Notes under the pieces: generated by a model | Seen by the model: the letters and a program-made list of their open reading frames with translations, nothing else | Told to the model about the DNA's origin: nothing | Databases searched by the model: none | Assembly (NCBI RefSeq): GCF_918797505.1 | Contig: NC_092798.1 | Coordinates: 1,005,501-1,069,500 of the forward strand | Origin: Bemisia tabaci | Taxonomy: Eukaryota > Arthropoda > Insecta > Hemiptera > Aleyrodidae | Reading direction: 5' to 3' | Length of the DNA: 64,000 bases | Part shown: piece after piece, positions 1-10,659 of the stretch | Position numbering within the stretch: the first letter of the stretch is position 1 | How the letters are laid out: the number at the start of each line of letters is the position of its first letter | Program-made: the position numbers and the translations under genes

Positions 1-135
1 TGAATATTATTTTCTCAACATTTTAGACAATTTTGTGCGCAATATAATCTAAAATACCTAAAAATTTCAAGGGAAAATATGCATGAATTTTGTTTAAAAA
101 AAAACAAAAAAAACAGTTTTTTATTAAGGGAAAAC

Positions 136-183
<48 letters not shown>

Positions 184-247
184 TTTGTCAAGGGTTTGGT
201 GACTCCCGAATGTTGATATGACGTTCTTCCTTTCCTTAGCGCGGCAG
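1..247. repeat. M1 MITE copy cut by the window edge
   Basis: The right end matches the M1 terminal repeat (TTCCTTAGCGCGGCAG, ending at 247), and the interior resembles other M1 copies. The left end lies outside the window. A pure A run at 138-179 sits inside it. Confidence 0.7.
138..179. repeat. poly(A) tract, 42 A
   Basis: An uninterrupted A run inside the M1 copy. It could be a retroposon tail inserted in the MITE, or simple slippage expansion. Confidence 0.9.
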
Positions 248-618
248 AGTGTACGAAGCGATGGCAACGTGCGTCCGGGACGTCCGGCTGCTCGGTGGGA
301 CGTCAACTTTTGAATGGTGAGCACTTGAGGGAAGCAGCCACTCGCGCTTTTAACTTTTGTCACTTGGAGGCGCGGAAAAGTGAGAAAGAAATCTCGCCGA
401 GTAATAAGTGAGAAAAGTTGCCGCTCCAGAAGAAAGCGTTCTCTGAGACGAACATAAACTTCATTCTTTTCTCAGCTTCGCCGCGGACGTCCGCGTCCTG
501 GAGCCGGAGTAATCGCCACTCAAATGCACCCCGCTCCACTTCTCCAGAGGGATGACATTCCCACATCATCCCTCCCGGCTCCCAACCCATGCAACGGCAA
601 AATTATACAAAGACCCTA
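248..618. other. no gene seen
   Basis: This is moderately GC-richer sequence between two M1 copies. Open frames here are short and have no recognisable protein character. Confidence 0.5.
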
Positions 619-858
619 ATGCCGTGCTAAGGAAGAACGCCGTATGAGCATTCACACGTTGCCATATTTCCTTCAATTGAAGTCCAATTTACTGGGAAAA
701 TCGTGAATATTTTGCTTAAATTTTTTCAGACAATTTTGTTCGGAATGTTATCTAAAATGTCTGAAAACTTCAAGGATACGCATTTTTGTCTTCTGTTTTA
801 TCCAGGGCACTTTGGCAACTCTCGAGTGTTCATTCGGTGTTTTTCCTTAGCACGGCAG
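619..858. mobile_element. M1 MITE
   Basis: The terminal inverted repeats are GCCGTGCTAAGGAAGAACGC on the left and TTTTCCTTAGCACGGCAG on the right, about 240 bp apart. No coding capacity is seen. The flanking 4-bp target duplication seen at better copies is no longer visible here. Confidence 0.8.
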
Positions 859-949
859 AACACCTGCCCTTTAAGTGTGCCAACTTACAAGTCGACGGTG
901 AACTCCCAAATCACGTAGCTCAGTTTGCGACGTTGCAGACTTCATGAAT

Positions 950-1478
950 TCAGGGTGTTTGACGCAATGCGTGATGTATTCATGCAGTCTTGTAGGCGCT
1001 GTGCGTTTCACGCTGACACCGCACTGTGTTTGATGCAATGCGTGAAGTAATCATGCATTCTTGTAGGCGCTTTGCGTTTCACGCTGACCGCACTGTGTTC
1101 GATGCAATGCGTGAAGTATTCATGCAGTCTTGTAGGCGTTAATATGTGTTACATGCCGACCGCCGCGCCGAGGGCTTCTCTTTCTCATCTCAACTCCTCG
1201 TCATCCTTTCTCTCTAAGCCAAATTGCATGTTTGGTTTCTCTCTTACCTCGACTAATTAAAGGTGCTGTCTCTTGTATCACTGAAAGACGACAAAACTAG
1301 AAATTACTATCCTCTCAGGAAATGAGAGATTTTGTCGTCTTTTCTTGTTTCTAATGTTTTTTTCTAAATCCGATTTTTATTATGCCTACATTTAAAAAAA
1401 AAAATGCAAAATTTGCCGCCTCCTAGATTTGCCGCCCTGGGCCGCGGCCCATATGGCCACCTTCTAAATCCAGCCCTG
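950..1478. mobile_element. hAT-3 element, 5'-truncated
   Basis: The right end (TAAATCCAGCCCTG, ending at 1478) and the interior match the complete hAT-3 copies at 6547-7421 and 40419-41249. The interior contains three imperfect tandem units of about 70 bp, each with the core GCAATGCGTGAAGTATTCAT. The left terminus is missing. Cysteine-containing open frames here come from these repeats and are not genes. Confidence 0.75.
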
Positions 1479-3902
1479 ATCGTGAAACCACTCAAGCATA
1501 TAGCCGCCCCAAAACCCCGAACCCCTTTCGCAATTAATGTGCGGCAAAAGAGACTCCTTTAACTTATGAAGACGAGGACTGAAGTTGACACCTTCTATTT
1601 TGTGAATGTCAGTGACCGTAGCTGAAGATTACCTTAAAAAAACTTGTTAAAGACATCATATTTGTCTCCTTGTTATTCTCAAAGTTTCAACTCATTATTC
1701 GCGAGGTTGTGCCGTGGAAAGTCATTTTGTGGGGGCGACCTTCGGCTTAAAAATAGGTGTTCAATTTCTTTAAAAGCGAGGAAATTGGGAATTTCCCGGA
1801 GAGGAACCTGACACCCCATTACTCTCCCGTCACGGAGAGGAGAGCGGCAGAAGCCAATGACGAGGCGCGGCATTGTTCTCTCTTCCTGCGACAAAGTTAT
1901 TTAATAAAATAAGTCGAGAGTAAACACTTCATCGCGCTATTGTTGAAGAGGCAAAGGAAAGGAAAAAGTGTTTTTAATAAGCGAAAAAATAAGAGAGAAG
2001 TTCTCGAGAGGACTTCCGAGGAAGAAAGCTGGCGTTTTTAATTTGGAACGTCTTTCGCTCAATTTCCGTGAATGATTTTTCTCGCTTGGGAATGTAGGCG
2101 CCGCGGATGTTTCGATATTAGATTGGCGTGGATTCAAAAGACGGCGACTCATTGAACTTTTCGAAGAAAAATGTTTTTCCTGGGGCCGCCCGCGCCGCGC
2201 CGTCAAGAGTTCTCGGCCGGACTGAAGTTGTTCCTGGAATATTCTTAAATATTTTACCTCCTTTTCTCACTGGCTAGCTGTTAGTCGTGCATCAAGTGTT
2301 CTTTGGTCCGATTTAAGCAGGAAACCGAGTGATATTTTGGGGGAAAAGAGATGGAAGGAATTTTCAGCCTAAGTGATTATTGGTACACTTCCACCTGTCG
2401 AGAAGAGGACATTTTGAAAGTAAAATTGAGAGGTTGAATTTGTCTCAATATCCAGTTTTATTTTAGAATTTTTGGTTCAAACTTCGTGGTTTAGTTCCTC
2501 TCTGCTTACCTCAAACCCACTGTACTACTGAGCCTATTCGAATTTTTAGAGTTTTCCGCGAAAAGACAATCAGCGTGCAGAAGACTACCCGCTGCGTCCT
2601 CTAAATTTTGAGCAGGGTTGTATTTTGGGTGAAAAATAAGAGTAGTGAAATCCTCGAGGCCGTACCGTGGCAGGTTCCTGTAAGAACATTGTGCGAGAAA
2701 CCCAATGGGGCCACTTTCAAAATCTCCTATAAGTTTTGTACCTATAAACGTTTCTTTAAACTTTTAAAGAGTCCACATTCTGTCCGACTTTTTCCACTAA
2801 TTCGCTCCAATGTGCGGCGCCCCCAGAGAACCTTCTTAGGGAGAGTATGAACAACTAGATTTATGCATGTAGCTCTTAGGGTCCGAAAGGGCGAAAAAGG
2901 GTAAAACGAAAATCATTAGAAAAGTGCCGCTGCCAATCTATGCATTAGAAAGATTAATCAGTACGGCCGACAGCGCATTGGTATCAAGCGTCTTGAAGAA
3001 TTAAGACTTTGAAACTGAGAAAATTTATGAAAAATCAAAGTTTTATACATGCTCTTATGATTTTTGAAACGACGAATGGTAAGAATTATAAAAATTAGTA
3101 CCACTGGATAATTCGAGGTCAAAGGTTTGCGGCCCTTTTGGGCCCCAAGAGCTCAACGAGCAACATGACCTGATCAAACCTATAACCTCCAAATTTTCGA
3201 GTAGTCCATACTCTCCTTATAAAGTATACCCCTAAAAGAACCTCGAAGCTCAAAGCACTCTAAGAAAGTGCTGAGGGAAAAAAGTTAAATTTACTCCAAT
3301 GAATATGATATAAAATTGAGACACCAAACTATAATTATTTAACACAGGTAGAATAATATATATATTAATCATTAGCAATAGAGAAGGAGAGGTAGAATAA
3401 TATATACATAAAGTAATATAGTTATTAATATTTAAGTGCTGACATAAAACAGCACTTAAATATATTAAATCTATATGTAAAAAAAGCGTCTGCACGTCTG
3501 CTATTGCTATAATGCGAGGTGGCAGGCGAAAGGAAAGCGCGATCAAGTTGAGCCAAAGGCAGAGGCCCCTGGCAGTGTAGTCTGCTCTGTAAACTAGGTA
3601 CATTCAATTGACGATGATTGAAAAGTTTGACCGATGTTGAGGAGACGAAGGTGTTACTCAAGAATTTTTCCCTCGGAGACAGATTCGAGGCGGGGGTGGA
3701 AGGGGGGGAGGGTTCAATTGACCAAACGGGTTATTTACCAAGATTTTCGTAACTTCCGGGCTCGGACACGGGGCTGGACACTGGGACACTTGCAAGAGCG
3801 GCACGCTTAATAAGGATACGAGCAATTTTATCTCGTTAGACTTAGACATGTTTGGATTCAAGTGAATGCCCTCTCCATTTCCAATCCGCCCGGATAGCAG
3901 AT
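1479..3902. other. gene-free stretch
   Basis: No coding region, splice-flanked exon or clear transposon end was recognised, apart from one small hairpin at 3427-3463. Around 3350-3425 the sequence is AT-rich, with a repeated GTAGAATAATATATA motif. Confidence 0.5.
3427..3463. repeat. short perfect hairpin
   Basis: Arms AATATTTAAGTGCTG and CAGCACTTAAATAT flank an 8-base loop (ACATAAAA). Function unknown. It could be the centre of an old AT-rich palindromic MITE. Confidence 0.7.
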
Positions 3903-4148
3903 CCCTAAGTTAGAACGCCGTATGAGCCATCAGGCCTTGCCAAATTTCCTTCCACTAATCACGAATTTTCAGAATAATTTGAGAATATTTCTCTTCCGAT
4001 TTTTCAGAGGTTTTCGCTCGTAATTAGATCTAAAAAGTCTGAAAATTTCAAGGAAAAATATTCATAACTTTTTTCAAAATGAATATCTTGCGAAAGAAAA
4101 TTTTGCAACATTAGAATGCTCATACGGCGCTTTTACTTAGGACGGGAG
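3903..4148. mobile_element. M1 MITE, degraded ends
   Basis: Left AGAACGCCGTATGAGCC and right CATACGGCGCTTTTACTTAG form the M1 inverted repeat, and both outermost ends are mutated. The interior shows the usual M1 stretch of M1 copies (GAAAATTTCAAGGAAAAATA). Confidence 0.75.
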
Positions 4149-4300
4149 AGATACCCCCTAGCGCCCGGTTTTGTCTTCAGTCTCCAGCCCATTATCCAGT
4201 TAGCAACGCAGGATTCTACACGTAGGTATCCGATCCTGCAAACCAACAAGATACGACCTCTAAAGACAGGGCATAAAAAAGAAATGACCGATAACAGCTC

Positions 4301-4575
4301 AGCCGGCTGATTATTTAAATTGACAGACAAAGCAATAGACAAAGGAGACAAACTGAAAATGAAGCGATCCTATTGGTGGAAGCGGGTGGTTGCAACGGAC
4401 TAAGGAGCTAAGTGATAGACTAACTAACAGCAACCCACGAGAGACATCCAGTCCTAATTAGTCCATCATTTCCCCCTTTCGTCTATAACAACCGTGTCAA
4501 CCAATACAATCGCTCCATGTTCCCTATGTCTTCTTTGTCTATAATGTGTCTATATCAATTTCAATAATCAGCTCG
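4301..4575. mobile_element. M2 MITE
   Basis: A 275-bp palindromic element with ends related to AGCGGGCTGATTATTGAAAT and its complement. The interior contains GGACTAAGGAG and TTAGTCCATCATTT, and multiple TCTTTGTCTATA boxes on each side. It is closely related to copies at 49767-50041 and elsewhere. Confidence 0.8.
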
Positions 4576-4748
4576 CAAGGGACGAGTAGTTTCTATGATA
4601 GTACGTAGATGGTCAAAATGAGAAACCGCGTTTCTCTGTTTACAATGATGCAGATCTCTTGTCATCCCTAGTTAATTTTGTCTTTGGAAAAGTAGTCAGC
4701 GCGATTTTTTGGAAACTTTATTGATTTTTCCTCTCCGCCAGCATAATA

Positions 4749-5000
4749 CTGCCATGCTAAGGAAGAATGCCGTATGAACCTTCAGGCGTTGCCAAATTTC
4801 CTTTGATAAAACGCAAATTCCTGGTAAACTTCTTAATATTTTCCTTCCAGTTTTTCAGATAATTTTGTTCGCAATTTCAGCTAAAGTTCCAGAAAATTTC
4901 AGGGAAAAATATACATATCTTTACTCAAAAATAAACATTTTATCGAATGAAATTTGGCACCTCTCGAATGTTCATACGGCGTTCTTCCTTAGCACGACAG
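4749..5000. mobile_element. M1 MITE with AATA target duplication
   Basis: A complete copy running from CTGCCATGCTAAGGAAGAAT to TTCCTTAGCACGACAG. The 4 bases AATA occur immediately left (4745-4748) and right (5001-5004), read directly as a target-site duplication. Confidence 0.85.
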
Positions 5001-5433
5001 AATATTGCGTGAATTTCAACTCATATGGCAATCTTGTTTTTTTGTAAAAAAGGAGTAAGGAGCGGAAATTTTCAAACACAGCGATGGAGATACGTGGTTT
5101 GGCACTTGGGGCATGGATGTTTGCCCCGAGGTGGAGCTCGATTACGGGGAGGTTGAGGTTGAGGTTGAGCGGAGGGAATCTTATGCGGGACGCGCGATGC
5201 GTTGGCCCAATTGGCGAAGGCAGGCCAAGGGCCAACGCGGTGAGACGCCATCAAGTTAATCGTTGTATTTTGCTGGCTAATTGGGGGCAAAGCCTCGAAC
5301 CTCACGCCGCGGCGCAAACCAGAGGGGGACGATTATTCGATTAGGGATGCCCCCCCCCCCCCCCCCCCTTAATCGTCCTCCATCTTAACCATGAGATCCC
5401 GAGGTCCGATGCGTGCTGCGACGCGTAAGGATC
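5001..5433. other. no gene; simple repeats
   Basis: Contains a short GAGGTT repeat (about 5150-5168) and a pure C tract near 5350-5368. An 86-codon open frame crosses it on the + strand but lacks any family signal and is treated as chance. Confidence 0.5.
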
Positions 5434-5929
5434 AGTGGGCTCATAATTAAAATTGATAGACAAAACTATAGACAAGGAAGTTATAAGGAACATGGAGTGA
5501 TCATATCGGTTGAAATGGGTGGTTCCGATAGACTAAGGGAGAAAATGATGGACTAACTATAGGGTCTCTCGTGGGTTGCAGTTAGTTAGTCTATTATTCG
5601 GGGCTGCCACAGAATTTAGAATATGAAATTCCCTGATTTCCCCGACTCACTTTGATGAAATTCCCTGACACCTGAAGATACGCGAGATGGTTCATAAGTC
5701 ATTATTAGAAATAGTTTTCTGTCAAAATGTGTTGCTTGAGTCGAACCCATCCTCGACAGCAAATAAAGGTGACCCAAGAATTTTTCCCTGACATTTCCCG
5801 GTTTTCCCTGACTGCGGTAGCCCTGATTACCTACTTCCTTTGTCCATAGCAACCACCCGTCTCTACCAACAGGATCCCTCCGTATCCATTTCGTCGTCTT
5901 CGTCTATCAAGTTCAATGATCGGCCCGCT
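5434..5929. mobile_element. M2 MITE split by an M3 insertion
   Basis: The outer halves (5434-5599 and 5826-5929) join into a normal M2 element. The intact family reads continuously across the break (GTCTATTATT followed by ACCTCTTTGTC). An M3 element occupies the middle. Confidence 0.75.
5600..5825. mobile_element. M3 MITE inserted in M2
   Basis: Bounded by GGGCTGCCACAG and GTAGCCCTG, with the M3 hallmark of repeated TTCCCTGAC / GTCAGGGAAA words. It is in the reverse orientation relative to the copy at 36831-37139. Confidence 0.7.
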
Positions 5930-6546
5930 TGAACCATCGGGAATCGCATGAGGGTGAAGGCAGGGGTGCAAAATCGGCCCGATCATGCAGTCCTCGGATC
6001 GCGTGATCGGTGAGGAAATTTTTCACCAAAACAAAACCGAAAATAATTTTCGGGAAAAATTCCGACGATTCATCGATCTTTTCAAGTTTTCGAGCAAATA
6101 TTCAAAAGTGGAGAAAAAAGAGAGAAAGCACTGTAAAGTTTAGGAAAGCGAGGAAATTTTTCGGCGAAAAGCGAAGAGAAAATCGCAGATTGCGTGAAAC
6201 GTTCGACCGGATGACACTTTTTGCACCCTTGGTTTTTGGTAAATTTTTGGCGCGGATTCAAAGATAGCGGAACGAATGACGTGTGAGCGCTGATTATGAT
6301 AATTGACCTGGAGTGTTCTTAATCCATGGAGGAACTCCCTGAGAACAGATTAAGTTGAATGCAGTGATGTTCCGATAGGTACACTCCATGTCGATCTCCT
6401 TTGAGATATTCATTTGAGCACTTGGGAGGAAAACGTAAACGCTGCGCATCGATACAAGTCCGCCTTCATTGAAGAGTGTAGGCAAAACGAGCTCCCGTGA
6501 GCAGCAATAGTGGTATTCAAATAATAATATGAAGATATATCGTTAC
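5930..6546. other. no gene seen
   Basis: A + strand open frame of 85 codons rich in Lys, Arg and Phe (6010-6267) lies in A-rich sequence and looks like composition rather than a gene. Confidence 0.5.
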
Positions 6547-7421
6547 CAGGGCCGGATTTACCTACTTACCGCCCATGAGCCGCCCCCTTCTCATTCGTTT
6601 TGAGACATCTATAAAAACCATCAAGTGAACGTGCCGGAGGGTGAGGGGTGCATGAGACGCGTTTCCTCGTATTGACACATTTTTTGGGAAAGCCCACCCG
6701 TCAACACTACTAGCAAAAGTTCAAGGAACTTTGGCGAAAGTTAAGTTCCGTAAACCTACCTCCGTATTTATAATAAATGAACGAAAAAATTATGAAAGAA
6801 CAAACATAAATGAGGTTTACAAAAGTTAACTTACGTTACCGCGCCGCGCAGACCGCACCCTGTTTGGCGCAATGCGTGAAGTATTCTTACAGTCTTGTAG
6901 GCGCCTTGCGTTTCGCGCCGACCGCTGCTGAACGCACTGTGTTTGACGCAATGCGTGAAGTATTCATGCAGTCTTGTAGGCGCTATGCGTTTCATGCTGA
7001 CTGCACTGATCGCACCGCACTGTGCTTGATGCAATGCGAGAAGTATTCATGCAGTCTTGTAGGCGCTAATATGTGTTACATGCCGACCGCCGCGCCGAGG
7101 GCTTCTCCTTTTCATCTCAAGTCCTCGTCATCATTTCTCTCTAAGCCGCGCCGTTCCAGGCCAAATTGCGTGTTTGGTTTCTCTCTTAACTCGACTAATT
7201 GAAGGTGCTGTCTCTTGTATCACTGAAAGACGACAAAATTAGAAATTACTATGCTCTCAGGAAATGAGAGATATATTTTGTCGCATTTTCTTGTTTGTAT
7301 TTGTTTCTAAATCCGATATTTTTAATGGCTACATTAAAAAAAAAAATTGCAAAATTTGCCGCCCCCTAGATTTGCCGCCATGGGCTGCGGCCCATGTGGC
7401 CACCCCCTAAATCCGGCCCTG
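6547..7421. mobile_element. hAT-3 element, complete, 8-bp TSD
   Basis: An 875-bp element with inverted ends CAGGGCCGGATTTA and TAAATCCGGCCCTG. The 8 bases ATCGTTAC are present just left (6539-6546) and just right (7422-7429), a perfect target-site duplication of the length typical of hAT transposons. The interior carries tandem units of about 70-90 bp with GCAATGCG followed by AGTATTC and CTTGTAGGCGC. No transposase frame is present, so it is non-autonomous. Confidence 0.9.
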
Positions 7422-7429
7422 ATCGTTAC

Positions 7430-8742
7430 GAGGCATACTATTTAACCAGTGCAAAATATTTTGATACCACCATTGCAATATGCGATGCAGATAGAACACA
7501 CTCAGTGCTCTATTCAATGAGGAGAGGGTCTCTTGGTTCGAAGAACTTATATGTAGATGTTGGCAAAATGCTGCCGTGAAATTGCCAGGTTTAATTCCAC
7601 CCAGGAGTGGGTGACATTGCTTTCACCCTCTTTTCATCTTTCTTCAGACCATAGCGTCTAGGACCGGGATTCATCAGAAAATGGAAAATTTCAGGGAATA
7701 TCAGGGAAAACCCGGGGAATCTGTTCCAGAAACTGGGCATCTCTTTTCCTACCGCATGGAGACCATTCTAAGCTATGTTATTGGCACCTGAGCCGTCGTC
7801 TTAGACCTCTTGAGTCTTCAAATCGTCAGAATACCTAGTAGGAAATCTTTCATTGGCCAAAATAATAAAAATATCAAAAACGCACTTCTACTACCTACTA
7901 ATTAACTAATCTTTCGAAAGATTTAAAAAAAAAAAATAAAAAAAAAAAAAATCAATATTCATAGCTAGAACTCAGAATACTTGTACTTTTTTTGAAGGAA
8001 ATCACGGGAGGTGAAATAATAAGCTCCTGAAAATCAGGGAAAAATCAATAAGAGAGAATGCTGAAGAATTCTAGACACCATGCCTACAAGGAAATCGAGG
8101 AAAGCCTCTCTAACCGTCTTGATTCGATTTATGGCGTTCGAGAGGGAGGAGGGTTGGGGATTTGCCCGGAGGAAACGATAGGTGGTAGCGATGGCTCCTG
8201 CGGGATCCCCCTTGCCCCCCCCCCCCCCCGGCAGGCGGGGGAGGGGGGCGAGATACGTAGTACGCCACGTCCAACGCCGAGTGGGTTACGATAACGATCT
8301 GGACGATATCGGGATCTGTGTCACTCCGGCTCATGAGCAGGAAGCAATGAGAGATCCAGACTCCGCACATCCGCCGCCCCCTCCCCCCCCCCCCCCCCGC
8401 CAACCTACCCGCGCTTTTCTCCTCGGGACACCAATCCGATTTTACATGTCGCAAAAAGGGAGCTCGAAAACAGTCATCCGTAAAGCACGGAGACGCTAAA
8501 TTTCATGAAATTTTGTCGCATGAAGTGTTGTAAAAAATTCTACGAAAAGTTGTCCAAAAAAATGTAAAAAACTTGTAAAGGGTATCCCGGGATAAGCATG
8601 TCAAAATGCCCTTATGAATGGATTTTCACTCTAACCATTTTAAGTCATCAAGGGTGACCTAAAACTTAGGTTTTGGGGGATTTTGGGGAATGGGGAGACA
8701 AACTTACGGGTTCAGAGTTGAATTATCTGTTACTTACTGCAG
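7430..8742. other. low-complexity, no confident gene
   Basis: Includes A-rich runs (7923-7951), fragments of M3-like sequence (7690-7730, CAGGGAATATCAGGGAAAAC) and two C tracts (about 8215-8229 and 8382-8398). The proline- and glycine-rich frames at 8058-8499 are produced by those tracts. Confidence 0.5.
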
Positions 8743-8881
8743 CATACGCGGGTCGCGGCCCCTGAAAGTTCTAGTAAATATTAGGAATATTCCTCAGCCA
8801 AGGAGTGACCAAATTTTCGTCTTTGATACTGACACTCAGCACTTACTACCTGGGCTTACCATGGAGCTCACTTTACAATAA
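8743..8881 (+). CDS. possible terminal coding exon, unrecognised protein
   Basis: An AG acceptor after a pyrimidine-containing stretch (TTACTTACTGCAG, ending at 8742) opens a frame that runs about 45 codons to TAA at 8879-8881. The stop overlaps AATAAA (8877-8882). The peptide is conserved-looking, with alternating hydrophobic residues and the phrase LLPGLTMELTL. That phrase resembles the final strand pattern of immunoglobulin-like ASH/MSP-type domains, but this is only an impression. The exon would need an upstream donor two bases into a codon. An in-frame ATG at 8690 offers an unspliced alternative of 63 codons. The gene's other exons would lie left of here or outside the window. Confidence 0.3.
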
Positions 8882-8882
8882 A
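8877..8882 (+). promoter_or_regulatory. AATAAA poly(A) signal candidate
   Basis: Overlaps the stop codon of the possible exon at 8743-8881. A second AATAAA begins at 8881. The position fits the 3' end of a short UTR if that exon is real. Confidence 0.3.
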
Positions 8883-8886
8883 TAAA

Positions 8887-9535
8887 AAAATTAAGAGATA
8901 ATTTTTTTCTTTATTGTTAAAATATAAATGAAATATTTACAGAGTAGTAACATAACACAATTTCTTAATAAATTAATTAGGATACCTCACTACTTCTTTT
9001 AATAATCAATATAATAAGAATAATCATTGAAAAAAGACCCACTAACTTATTAGAAAGCAGCACCAATTGCCACGTGTGCTCTGTCTGTGCCAATTTGAAA
9101 AATGAAAAATATTCATGGGATGAAGTCCTTCTCATTCGAAGGTTGGTATTTTGAACAGACCTTACAAAATCCAAATCAATGAGGGATCCATAGTTAAGTC
9201 AGTCAAATTATTTTGTAAATCTCAGTTAGCCAAAATAATACAGCAAGCTACAAGATACTAGTTGTATCTGCATCGTTGGAAACGCGCGGTTCGAAATTTC
9301 AGGATTTTCCCTCAAATTCATAAACCCTGAGTAAGAAATACCACCACGATTACAGGAAAATTCCACAAGATGAAAAAATGTGAATTAGATAGATTTCGAT
9401 GATTTTCACAGAGTTTACATTGCAAACTTCACTTCATTATTAACAATTTTTTGATTCTATTAACAACCAAGATGATGATAAGAAGAGCTGTAACGATTGT
9501 AATGTTATGGTAATTTTTTGTTCATGTTTACACAG
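8887..9535. other. intron or intergenic, no feature
   Basis: AT-rich unique sequence with no MITE ends. It is probably the intron immediately upstream of the midkine-type exon. No exon for the six-cysteine N-terminal midkine domain was found here or further left. Confidence 0.5.
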
Positions 9536-9700
9536 CTTGCCGATACGAAAAAGGCACCTGGTCAGCGTGTGATCCTCAGACCAACGAAATGGCTCGAACA
9601 GACACATTAAAGACCCCCGCCAGTGAGAGCTGCGACAAGAGCAAACGAATCACAAAGAAGTGTAAGAACAAGGCACAACGAAAAAACAAGGGAAACAAAG
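9536..9700 (+). CDS. pleiotrophin/midkine-type C-terminal domain exon
   Basis: This internal exon encodes the C-terminal heparin-binding domain of a midkine/pleiotrophin (Drosophila miple-like) secreted growth factor. The acceptor TTTACACAG ends at 9535 and the donor GTGAG starts at 9701. The exon opens two bases into a codon and ends one base into the next, giving 54 whole codons. The peptide starts CRYEKGTWSACD. Counting from that Cys, cysteines stand at 1, 11, 32 and 42 and Trp at 8, the four-Cys spacing of the vertebrate C-domain, whose cysteines form two disulfides. A lysine/arginine-rich tail follows (KAQRKNKGNK). In the family these proteins are secreted and bind heparan sulfate and receptor-type partners at the cell surface. 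The N-terminal domain and signal peptide exons are not in the visible sequence. The assignment rests on cysteine spacing and is strong. Confidence 0.85.
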
Positions 9701-10523
9701 GTGAGAAAAAATTGCCAATAACTAATTGATTATTCAAACTTTTCCTGGGATCTCAATTTTCCATGAAAAACTTTCAAATTTATTATTTTCCAACAGAGGA
9801 AGTTCCTTCTGCAACTCCACTGATCTTTTTCAGAGGTGCGTCTCCTGGAATGAGCCAAAAAACAGCTTCTTTCAGTAATGAAAACACAACAGTGCGGTAA
9901 AGTTGCAAAATTGCTTCACTTTGTAGCCTTCCAAATGGTTTTTTTTTTAAAAAAAAATTTTGAGGCTGTGCTCTTTGGTTTTGGGAAAATAATACTTTGA
10001 ATTTGTGTATTTTCTGCCATTCTTAAAAAGTATGATCCAATCAGCAGAAGAAGCCATGAATTAAAAAAGTTATTTTCACAAAATCGAAAGCCACAACCTA
10101 AACTTTTTTGGGGGAAAAACCCTCGGTATGCTTCAAAAAGATGCCAATTTGCAACGTTTCTGCACCATTACATCTTGATGAAGAACGCATTAACTTTCCT
10201 AAAATTTCCAGTGATTTTTCTTAAAATTTGTATGAGGAGACACTTGAAACTTGCAGAAACGTTTGTACAGTGGCTCTTGCATGAAAAAAAAGTGCACAGG
10301 CATAAAACGACGTGGACAAAATACGTTCTTCCATGTAGGAGGCGACAGATTCTACCTAGCTTTCCTAAAAATTGACTCTTGACAGTTCAATCCTTCGACT
10401 GAATGGTTCATCTGTGATGTGATCGGTTTTATGTTTTGTACGATGTTATTTTGGTTCCTTGTTCCTGATCACTATGTACTTGAAATATTAGTTACATGCT
10501 GTGTTTTATTTTTCGTTTTCCAG

Positions 10524-10546
10524 GCCAAAGACGCAACAGACAATAA
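10524..10546 (+). CDS. last coding exon of the midkine-type gene
   Basis: The acceptor TTTTCGTTTTCCAG ends at 10523. Its phase fits the preceding donor exactly: one base from exon 9536-9700 plus GC gives Gly. It continues QRRNRQ and stops at TAA (10544-10546). The result is a short basic C-terminal tail, as in family members. A 3' UTR of roughly 100 bases follows, with AATAAA at 10638-10643. Confidence 0.8.
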
Positions 10547-10637
10547 GGAGGCCTGAAGGAGTGCTCGTTTTAACTTTCCATAATTGATGATTATTTGCAG
10601 TAGCAGTAATTGAATGTTCCGTTTTTTTTTATAACTT

Positions 10638-10643
10638 AATAAA
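10638..10643 (+). promoter_or_regulatory. AATAAA poly(A) signal of the midkine-type gene
   Basis: Located 92 bases after the TAA stop, in the right position to end this transcript. Confidence 0.7.
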
Positions 10644-10659
10644 CGTTTTCATTAAAATC

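Noticed and set aside
136..363. - strand frame with a long Phe run
   Set aside because: Produced by the poly(A) tract at 138-179.
6810..7202. Cys-containing 130-codon + strand frame
   Set aside because: Lies in the tandem units of hAT-3 and recurs in its other copies. No transposase or toxin-like family pattern.
8058..8499. Overlapping Pro/Gly-rich frames on both strands
   Set aside because: Created by C tracts; open in several phases at once.
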